This document shows, one piece after another, positions 9,177-16,066 of a stretch of 64,000 nucleotides of DNA (position 1 is the first letter of the stretch; each line of letters opens with the position of its first letter). The notes beneath the pieces are model-generated. The model did not search any database. It had not been told where the DNA came from and saw only the letters and a program-made list of their open reading frames with translations. The translations under genes and the position numbers were made by a program. Source of the stretch: Collimonas humicola (lineage in GTDB: Bacteria; Pseudomonadota; Gammaproteobacteria; Burkholderiales; Burkholderiaceae_D); NCBI RefSeq assembly GCF_018304945.1, contig NZ_JAGQEE010000005.1, forward strand, positions 62,001-126,000, written 5' to 3'.

Positions 9177-10565
9177 GTGCAACGTACTCTCCTCATCCCG
9201 CTGATTGTTGCTTGTGCGCTGTTCATGGAAAACATGGACGCGACGGTGATTGCCACCTCCTTGCCGGTGCTGGCGCACGATCTTGGACAAGATCCGCTTA
9301 CCCTGAAACTTGCCTTGACCTCGTATGTGGTCGGCCTCGGCGTCTTCATTCCGATCAGCGGCTGGGTGGCAGATCGCTTCGGCGCGCGCACCGTGTTCCG
9401 TTCGGCGATCCTGGTATTCCTGTGCGGTTCGCTGATGTGCGCCGCCTCCAGCTCGCTGGCGGCATTTGTCGCCGCCCGTTTCCTGCAGGGCATAGGCGGC
9501 GCCATGATGGTGCCGGTCGGCCGCATCGTGATCTTCCGCGCGGTGCCGCGCACCGAGCTGGTCAAAGCCATCAGCTACCTGACCATTCCATCGCAGCTGG
9601 GACCGGTCATCGGGCCGCCGCTGGGCGGCTTCATCACTACCTATTTCCACTGGCGCTGGATCTTCCTGATCAACGTGCCGATCAGCATCCTGGGCATGTA
9701 CCTGGCCAGCAAATACATCGAGAACTACCGCTCCGACGATTTGCAGCCGCTCGACATGAAGGGCTTCGTGCTGTCGGCGGTCGGCAGTACGCTGCTGATG
9801 CTGGGCCTGTCGATGATCGATGGCGAACTGCTGGCCTCGGAATGGGCGTTCGCCATGTGCGCAGCGGGCGGCCTGACCTTGTATGTGTATCTGCTGCATG
9901 CACGGCGCGAACCGTTTCCGCTGCTGGATCTGCGCCTGCTGCGGATCCCGACTTTCCGCGCCAGCGTGCTGGGCGGCTCGCTGTTCCGCATCGGCCTTGG
10001 CGCGGTGCCGTTCCTGTTGCCGCTGGCCTTGCAGGTCGGCTTCGGCATGAACGCCTTCCACGCCGGCACCATCACTTGCGCTTCCGCTTTCGGCGCGATC
10101 TTCATGAAAGCCATCGGCACCTCGGTGCTGCGCCGTTACGGTTTCCGTTCGGTACTGATCTGGAATGCGGTGCTGGCCGGACTGGCGCTGGCGTCCTACG
10201 GCTTGTTTACGCCGACGACGCCTTATCTGGTGATGATGGCGGTGGTCCTGCTGGGCGGTTTTTTCCCTTCCATGCAATTCACCTGTCTCAACACCATGGC
10301 TTACGCCGACCTGGACAGCGCCGACGTCAGCCGGGCTACCAGCCTGGCCAGCGTGGTGCAGCAGATTTCCTTGGGATTGGGAGTCACCATAGGCGGCCTG
10401 GCGGTGCATTTCTCCAGCCGTCTGCAAGGTCATGAAACCATTGTCGCCGGCGATTTCTGGCCGGCCTTCATCGTCATCGGCCTGTTCTCGATGGCCTCGA
10501 TTCCCGTGACGCGGCGCCTGCCCTTAAATGCCGGCGCGGCATTGACCGGGCATAAGCCGGCGTAG
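9177..10565 (+). CDS. MFS transporter, multidrug-efflux (DHA2-like) type
   Basis: About 462 aa of mostly hydrophobic helices, an inner-membrane proton-driven transporter. Motif A-like GWVADRFGARTVF follows helix 2; FLQGIGGAMMVPVGRIVIFR (helix 4) and GPVIGPPLGGFI (motif C-like, helix 5) are typical of EmrB/QacA-type exporters. Helix 1 carries ENMDATVIATSLP, the usual DHA2 motif D1. The frame is open from a TTG at 9153, but that codon lies in the U-tract of the preceding terminator; GTG at 9177 is the next start before helix 1 and is chosen here without a strong ribosome-binding site. The substrate is unknown. The only gene downstream before the repeats is on the opposite strand. Confidence 0.88.
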   Translation: MQRTLLIPLIVACALFMENMDATVIATSLPVLAHDLGQDPLTLKLALTSYVVGLGVFIPISGWVADRFGARTVFRSAILVFLCGSLMCAASSSLAAFVAARFLQGIGGAMMVPVGRIVIFRAVPRTELVKAISYLTIPSQLGPVIGPPLGGFITTYFHWRWIFLINVPISILGMYLASKYIENYRSDDLQPLDMKGFVLSAVGSTLLMLGLSMIDGELLASEWAFAMCAAGGLTLYVYLLHARREPFPLLDLRLLRIPTFRASVLGGSLFRIGLGAVPFLLPLALQVGFGMNAFHAGTITCASAFGAIFMKAIGTSVLRRYGFRSVLIWNAVLAGLALASYGLFTPTTPYLVMMAVVLLGGFFPSMQFTCLNTMAYADLDSADVSRATSLASVVQQISLGLGVTIGGLAVHFSSRLQGHETIVAGDFWPAFIVIGLFSMASIPVTRRLPLNAGAALTGHKPA

Positions 10566-10596
10566 ACACTCGCATACGCGGTGCTCCGCCGGCTGA

Positions 10597-10659
10597 GTCA
10601 ATTGGGGTCAGAGTTTTTTTTCGCGGGTTTTTGCGAAAATTACTCTGACCCCAATTGAC
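10597..10659. repeat. REP-like palindrome, copy 1
   Basis: Arms GTCAATTGGGGTCAGAGT (10597-10614) and its exact reverse complement (10642-10659) enclose an inner stem TTTTCGC/GCGAAAA. The core GGGGTCAGAGT/ACTCTGACCCC is the palindrome type commonly seen near RAYT (REP-associated tyrosine transposase) genes in beta- and gammaproteobacteria. No transposase lies in the window. Confidence 0.75.
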
Positions 10660-10727
10660 GAGTTCGGAGAAAAACAGAGCGCACTACATGGTTTTTTTTA
10701 ACGTAGAGGCATGCACTCCGTAGCCCG

Positions 10728-10813
10728 CTAAGTGGGGTCAGAGTGAAGTTTCTGCAAAAAACATGCAGAAATTTCACTCTGACCCCAGTTAGCTACTCTG
10801 ACCCCAGTTAGCT
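10728..10813. repeat. REP-like palindrome, copy 2, plus a tandem half-copy
   Basis: A 29-base left arm (10728-10756) pairs with 10764-10792 at 27 of 29 positions around a 7-base loop, again with the GGGGTCAGAGT core. The right-hand 19 bases (ACTCTGACCCCAGTTAGCT, 10776-10794) are repeated exactly and without a gap at 10795-10813. The rest of the 280-base spacer between the MFS gene and cphA (10566-10845) shows no gene. Both palindromes could also stop convergent transcription from the two flanking genes. Confidence 0.75.
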
Positions 10814-10845
10814 AAAGTGTGCCGGGCGCGACGAAAGACCGTTAA

Positions 10846-13416
10846 TCAGACTTCCGCAATACGCTTGGCGATGTGCGCCAGCGCTTCTTCCACCTGGTCG
10901 ACCAGGATCAGGCACAGATCGCCCGGCGACAGATGCGAGAGGGCGGTGTCGATGGCGATGAATTCGCCGTTGATTTCCTCGGTGGCGGTGGTGCGGCGGG
11001 CATTCTTCAAGCCTTCGCGCAGCAGGCCCAGCACTTCGCCGTCGGCGCGGCCGCGCTGGCACTGGTCCTGGTAAAGAATCACTTCATCGAAGGCGTCGCC
11101 GAGGATTTCGGTCTGATGGCGGATATCGATATCGCGACGGTCGCCGGCGCCGCTGATGACTACCGAGCGGCGTTTGGCGGGCATGCCGTCGATCGCCTTT
11201 ACCAGCGCCTGGATGGCGTCCGGATTGTGGCCATAGTCGGCGATCAGGGTAGCGCCGCGATACTCGAATACATTGAAGCGGCCGGGCGCGGTGGCGGCAT
11301 CGTTGACGAAGCTGGCCAAGCCGGCGCGTATCACATCCCAGTCCAGGTTCAGGGCCCAGGCGGCGGCGACGGCGGCCATGGCGTTCTCGATCTGGAAGCC
11401 GATGCTGCCATTGCGGGTCAGCGGGATTTCCTGCAGCAGCAGCCGGTGTTCCTGCTTGCCCTTGGCGGCGACGATGGCGTTGCCGTCCTGGTACACCACA
11501 CGATGGCCCTGGGCGCGATGGGTGGTCATCAGCGGGTGATGGAAATCGTGGGCGAAGAAGGTGATCGAACCGGGGCAGGCTTTGGCCATGCCGGCCACCA
11601 TCGGATCGGCGGCGTTCAGGACCGCATGACCGCCGGGCGCGACGTTCTCGACGATGACGCGCTTGACCACGCTCAAGTCTTCCACCGTGCTGATAAAGCT
11701 CAGGCCGAGATGGTCGCCCATGCCGATATTGGTGACCACGGCGACGTCGCAGCGGTCAAAGCCGAGGCCTTCGCGCAGGATGCCGCCGCGCGCGGTTTCA
11801 AATACCGCGGCGTCGACGTCCGGATGCATCAGGACGTTGCGGGCGCTGCGCGGACCGCTGCAGTCGCCGGTGTCGATGCGTTGCTTTTCGATGTAGACGC
11901 CGTCCGAATTGGTCATGCCGACGCGCAGTCCCTTGCGGCCCAGCAGGTGGGCGATCAGGCGCACGGTGGTGGTCTTGCCGTTGGTGCCGGCTACCGCCAC
12001 CAGCGGGATGCGGCCATTGTCGCCGTCTTCAAACATGGTCGACATGATGGCGGCGCCGACCGCGCGGCCCTTGCCGTAGGAGGGGCTGATATGCATGCGC
12101 AAACCGGGCGCGGCGTTGACTTCGACCACGCCGCCTTCCTGTTCTTCCAACGGCTGATGGACATTGTTGCAGACCACGTCGACGCCGCAGATATCGAGGC
12201 CGACCATCTGCGCGGCCGCAACCGCGCGCGCCGCCAGTTCCGGGTGCACATCTTCAGTGACGTCGGTGGCGGTGCCGCCGGTGCTCAGGTTGGCATTGTT
12301 GCGCAACACCACGCGCGTGCCTTGCGGCGGTACCGAGTCGGCAGAGTAATTCTGTTTCGCCAGCGTCGCCAGGGCGATCGCATCGAAGCGAATTTTGGTC
12401 AGCGAGGTGGCATGGCCTTCGCCGCGCAGCGGATCGCTGTTGACATGGTCTACCAGCTGGCGGATGGTGCGCACACCGTCGCCGATCACTTGCGGCGGAT
12501 CGCGGCGGGCTGCTGCCACCAGATGGTTGCCGACCACCAGCAGGCGGAAGTCATGGCCGGGCAGGTAGCGCTCGACGATCACTTCCGAGCAGATTTCTGA
12601 AGCCACGGCGAACGCGGCCATGACCTGTTCGCGCGCGGTGATGTTGACTGCCACGCCCTTGCCCTGATTGCCGTCGCGCGGCTTGAGCACCACCGGACTG
12701 GCGATTTCCTGGGCCGCGGCCCAGGCTTCTTCGGCAGTGGAAACCACGCGGCCCATAGGCACCGGCACGCCGGCGGCGTTCAGCAGCTTCTTGGTCAGGT
12801 CCTTGTCTTGCGCGATCGATTCGGCGATGGCGCTGGTGTGATTGGTTTCCGCGGCCTGGATGCGGCGCTGGCGGCTGCCCCAGCCGAACTGCACCATGCT
12901 GCCGCCGGTCAGGCGGCGGAAGGGAATGCCGCGTGATACCGCGGCTTGCACGATGGAGCCGGTGCTGGGGCCGAGGCGGATATCTTCATCCAGTTCCTGC
13001 AGGCGCGCCAATGCGCTTGCCAGGTCGAAAGGCTGGTCCGCCAGCGCCGCCAGGCACAGCTCCTGCGCCAGCTGGAAAGCCAGCCGGCCGACTTCTTCTT
13101 CGCTGTATTCGACGATCACCTGATAGACGCCGGCTTCCAGCGTCGGCACGGTACGGCTGAAGGTGACCGGGCAGCCGGCTTCGGACTGCAGCCCGAGCGC
13201 AGCGATTTCCAGGGCATGCGCCATGGAGACCACTTCGTTTTTACCGGTCGCCTCCAGGAAGCCGATTTGTGGAAAGCGTTCACGCAGCTTGGCCTCGAAA
13301 CCGGCGATGCCGGCAATGGCGCGCTCGGCTTCGGTGCAGGACACAATGGCTTCAATAGCGGTGTGTCGACTCCACAGATTGGGGCCGCGAAGTACTCGGA
13401 TACGTGATACGTCCAT
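10846..13416 (-). CDS. cphA: Cyanophycin synthetase CphA (full length)
   Basis: An 856-aa cytoplasmic enzyme that elongates multi-L-arginyl-poly-L-aspartate using ATP, Asp and Arg. Order: N-terminal domain (~1-160), ATP-grasp domain (~210-470; AGVPVPMGRVV, VVLKPRDGNQGKGVAVN, VEVNAAPGLRMH) that adds Asp to the backbone, and a Mur-ligase-like domain from ~475 with P-loop AGTNGKTTT (Lys ~481) that adds Arg, including the C-terminal lid (FEYRGATLIADYGHNPDAI, then VISGAGDRRD). Length matches CphA1 enzymes (~850-900 aa). It is the second gene of a minus-strand pair, 76 bases downstream of the shorter synthetase. Confidence 0.96.
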   Translation of the reverse strand: MDVSRIRVLRGPNLWSRHTAIEAIVSCTEAERAIAGIAGFEAKLRERFPQIGFLEATGKNEVVSMAHALEIAALGLQSEAGCPVTFSRTVPTLEAGVYQVIVEYSEEEVGRLAFQLAQELCLAALADQPFDLASALARLQELDEDIRLGPSTGSIVQAAVSRGIPFRRLTGGSMVQFGWGSRQRRIQAAETNHTSAIAESIAQDKDLTKKLLNAAGVPVPMGRVVSTAEEAWAAAQEIASPVVLKPRDGNQGKGVAVNITAREQVMAAFAVASEICSEVIVERYLPGHDFRLLVVGNHLVAAARRDPPQVIGDGVRTIRQLVDHVNSDPLRGEGHATSLTKIRFDAIALATLAKQNYSADSVPPQGTRVVLRNNANLSTGGTATDVTEDVHPELAARAVAAAQMVGLDICGVDVVCNNVHQPLEEQEGGVVEVNAAPGLRMHISPSYGKGRAVGAAIMSTMFEDGDNGRIPLVAVAGTNGKTTTVRLIAHLLGRKGLRVGMTNSDGVYIEKQRIDTGDCSGPRSARNVLMHPDVDAAVFETARGGILREGLGFDRCDVAVVTNIGMGDHLGLSFISTVEDLSVVKRVIVENVAPGGHAVLNAADPMVAGMAKACPGSITFFAHDFHHPLMTTHRAQGHRVVYQDGNAIVAAKGKQEHRLLLQEIPLTRNGSIGFQIENAMAAVAAAWALNLDWDVIRAGLASFVNDAATAPGRFNVFEYRGATLIADYGHNPDAIQALVKAIDGMPAKRRSVVISGAGDRRDIDIRHQTEILGDAFDEVILYQDQCQRGRADGEVLGLLREGLKNARRTTATEEINGEFIAIDTALSHLSPGDLCLILVDQVEEALAHIAKRIAEV

Positions 13417-13492
13417 CGACAGGTTTTCCTAATTTTCTGATGATTCTGATGATTCTGATTTCTGGTTTTCTGCTGAGTTGCTGCGCAACTGG

Positions 13493-15649
13493 CTAAGCCA
13501 TCTCGAAAGTTTCAATCCCGGCGCGCATCAAGTCGTGCGAGATGTCCAGCGCCCATGCCGCGGCAACTGCCGCCAGCACGTTTTCAATCTGGAAGCGGTC
13601 CTTGCTGCGGGCAATCAGCGGCACGGTGGTGATGTCCGCCAGCAGCAGTTCGCTCTTGCCGGTGGCCAGCATGATCTGGTCGTTATGGATGAACACCGCG
13701 CGCTTGTTCTTTTCGAGATGTTCGGCAATGACCGGCAGGGCAGGATCGATGCCGAAGAAAATCACTTCGCCGTCGCACAGGGAAGCCATGTCGGCCACCA
13801 GCGCATCGGCCGCGTTCAGCACCGCGACGCCGGTCGGCAGCACGACGTCGACCTGGGTGCGGGTGACTTTCACCATTTCCTCGGCGTCGCCGATGTAGTA
13901 CTGCGGCAGGCTGTCGTCAGCGGCGATGTTGGTGACCACGCCAACCTGGCAGCGGTCGTACACCAGGCCTTCCGACAAGATGGTGTCGTGGCTGTTTTCG
14001 AAGACTGCCGCTTGCACCGCGCGGTTGATCAGCACCCGCTGCGCCGATTCCCAGTTGGCGCAGTCGCCTTTTTCGACCTGGCGCTGGGCGAAATAGAGGC
14101 CGTCGCCGCAAGCCAGGCCGACATGGTTGCCGCTAAGGTGCAGCTGCCATGCGATCAGGCGCGAGACTGTGGTTTTGCCATGGGTGCCGGAGACGCCGAC
14201 GATAGGGATGCGGCCGTTGTCGCCAGCGGCGAACAGATGTTCGATGATGGCCCTGCCGACCGGGCGCGGCCGGCCTTCCGCCGGCTTCAGGTGCATCAGC
14301 AGGCCCGGGCCCGCGTTGACTTCGACGATGGCGCCGCGCTGTTCTTCCAGCGGACGGGAAATATCTTCCGCCACCAGGTCGACGCCGGCGATATCCAGGC
14401 CGACCACGCGCGCCGCCAGCGAAGCGGCAGCGGCTACGCTCGGATGCACCAGGTCGGTGACGTCGATAGAGACATTGCCGTTGCGTTGTATCAGTACTTG
14501 TTTGCCGGCCGGCGGAATCGAATCGCCGCTGTAGCCCTGGCGTTCCAGTTCAACCCGAACCACCGGTTCCTGGTCCAGCAGCACCAGGCTGAGCGGGCAT
14601 TCTTCCAGCTCGCCGCGGCGCGGATCGGAATTGATCTGGCTTTCTATCAGTTGCAGGATGGTCGAGCTGCCGTCGGCCGTTACCGACAGGGGTTCGCCGC
14701 GGGCAGCGGCTGCCAGGCGGCCGCCGACGATCAGCAGGCGGTGCTCGTTGCCGCGGATGAAGCGCTCGACGATCACGCTGCTGCCTTCTTCCAGCGCCAG
14801 CGTGTAGGCGGTTTCGATTTCCTCGCGGGTGTTGAGGTCGATGAAGACGCCGCGGCCATGATTGGCGTCGGAGGGCTTGACCACCACCGGCAAGCCGATG
14901 TCTTCGGCGGCTTCCCAGGCTTCCGCCGGGCTTTCCACTACCTGGCCTTCGGGCACCGGCACGCCGCAGGCTTGCAACAGGGTCTTGGTCAGGTCCTTGT
15001 CGCTGGAGATGCTTTCGGCGATGGCGCTGGTCTGGTCGGTTTCCGCGGTCCAGATGCGGCGTTGGCGGATGCCGTGGCCGAGCTGCACCAGGTTGCCGTC
15101 AGTCAGGCGGAAAGAAGGGATGCGGCGTTCGTCAGCGGCTTCGACGATGCAGGCGGTGCTGGGGCCCAGGCAACGCGAGTCGACCATGGTGCGCAGCGTA
15201 GCGATAGTGGCGGGAACGTCGAACGGCTTGTCTTCTATCGCGGCCATTACCAGGTCGCGCGCAGCGTGCAGGGCGGCGCGGGTGACTTCTTCGTGGCGCG
15301 CCCGCACCGCTACTTTATAGACGCCGCGCACCGAAGTGCTGCGGGCCTTGCCGAAGCCGCCCGGCATGCCGGCCAGGTTTTGCAGTTCCAGCGTGACGTG
15401 TTCGAGGATGTGGCCGGGCCATGTGCCGTCTTGCAGGCGCTGTACAAAACCGCCGCGTTCGCCGTAGCTGCAACGGTGTTCAATCAGGGACGGCAGCCAG
15501 CCGGTCAGGCGCTGGTTGAAGCCGGGCAGGGTATTGGAGGGGAAGTCTTCCAGTTCGCCTATGTCGATCCACGCCTCAAGGGTTGATCTATACGTCCATA
15601 TATTCGGTCCGCGCAGGGACATGATACGGAGAATTTCAATGTTTTTCAT
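13493..15649 (-). CDS. Second cyanophycin synthetase, short CphA2-like form (CphA')
   Basis: A 718-aa paralogue of CphA. It has the N-terminal domain, the ATP-grasp domain (VPVPEGQVV, VVVKPSDANHGRGVFID, VEVNAGPGLLMH) and a Mur-ligase core with an intact P-loop SGTHGKTTV (Lys ~492). It stops at ...AGIETFEMA, the point where full-length CphA continues for ~135 more residues as the Mur lid domain. Only 76 bases separate it from cphA, and no continuation appears in another frame, so this is a true short form and not a frameshift. In cyanobacteria, CphA2 proteins of this architecture polymerise beta-Asp-Arg dipeptides; the same activity here is an inference. It is the first gene of the cph pair. 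Confidence 0.9.
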   Translation of the reverse strand: MKNIEILRIMSLRGPNIWTYRSTLEAWIDIGELEDFPSNTLPGFNQRLTGWLPSLIEHRCSYGERGGFVQRLQDGTWPGHILEHVTLELQNLAGMPGGFGKARSTSVRGVYKVAVRARHEEVTRAALHAARDLVMAAIEDKPFDVPATIATLRTMVDSRCLGPSTACIVEAADERRIPSFRLTDGNLVQLGHGIRQRRIWTAETDQTSAIAESISSDKDLTKTLLQACGVPVPEGQVVESPAEAWEAAEDIGLPVVVKPSDANHGRGVFIDLNTREEIETAYTLALEEGSSVIVERFIRGNEHRLLIVGGRLAAAARGEPLSVTADGSSTILQLIESQINSDPRRGELEECPLSLVLLDQEPVVRVELERQGYSGDSIPPAGKQVLIQRNGNVSIDVTDLVHPSVAAAASLAARVVGLDIAGVDLVAEDISRPLEEQRGAIVEVNAGPGLLMHLKPAEGRPRPVGRAIIEHLFAAGDNGRIPIVGVSGTHGKTTVSRLIAWQLHLSGNHVGLACGDGLYFAQRQVEKGDCANWESAQRVLINRAVQAAVFENSHDTILSEGLVYDRCQVGVVTNIAADDSLPQYYIGDAEEMVKVTRTQVDVVLPTGVAVLNAADALVADMASLCDGEVIFFGIDPALPVIAEHLEKNKRAVFIHNDQIMLATGKSELLLADITTVPLIARSKDRFQIENVLAAVAAAWALDISHDLMRAGIETFEMA

Positions 15650-16066
15650 GAGTCAGCAATGAGGCTATAGGCGTGTGCCAAAAAGGGCTGGCCAAATGGC
15701 CATTCGTGGATCCGGAACGATTGCGCGTGCCGGCTTCAACACCCTGCAATAACTTGTAACGCGCTAAAGCGCGGTTTGGTTTACATCGGCTTACTAAATA
15801 ATAATGTCCAAAAAGATAGTGTTATTTAGTAACGAAGAGTAACGTTTCCAGAAAACCCGATAGGATATAATACTTGCGGCAGACGATGTGCGCCATTTTT
15901 GGTCTGTTCTCACAATGTGTTGGCAGTGCGAGCGTGCGCTCAGCGACGCCTGCGGTCGCTCCCGCAGGAGCCTGTCGATAGTTGTCATCATGTTCCAAGG
16001 CGGTTTCACACAAAATTCCATCCGGTCCGTTAGCCATTATGCGCGCGGACACACCATGCCGTTTAG
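15650..16066. promoter_or_regulatory. Divergent cyanophycin/ABC spacer with operator-like inverted repeat and structured leader
   Basis: This 417-base gene-free spacer separates cphA' (minus) from the ABC gene (plus). It holds a perfect 11-bp inverted repeat, TTACTAAATAA at 15791-15801 and TTATTTAGTAA at 15822-15832, whose arm centres are 31 bp (about three helical turns) apart, as expected for a dimer or tetramer operator. A TATAAT lies at 15866-15871, without a convincing -35, about 195 bases before the plus-strand start. The leader that would follow contains mutually exclusive stems: AGCGAC/GTCGCT (15942-15960) against CCTGCGG/CCGCAGG (15949-15968). The 60-residue reading frame across the leader looks non-coding. 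Confidence 0.5.

Noticed and set aside
10597..10813. Insertion sequence
   Set aside because: Palindromes are present but no transposase frame or defined element ends; kept as repeats only.
13417..13492. Possible frameshift that removed the C-terminal domain of the short synthetase
   Set aside because: Only 76 bases separate the two genes and no lid-domain sequence appears in any frame; they hold short TGATGATTC repeats instead. The short form is genuine.
10873..15586. Long plus-strand open frames (575 and 702 codons) opposite both cyanophycin synthetases
   Set aside because: Both are shadows of well-motifed genes; no ribosome-binding site or recognisable domain.
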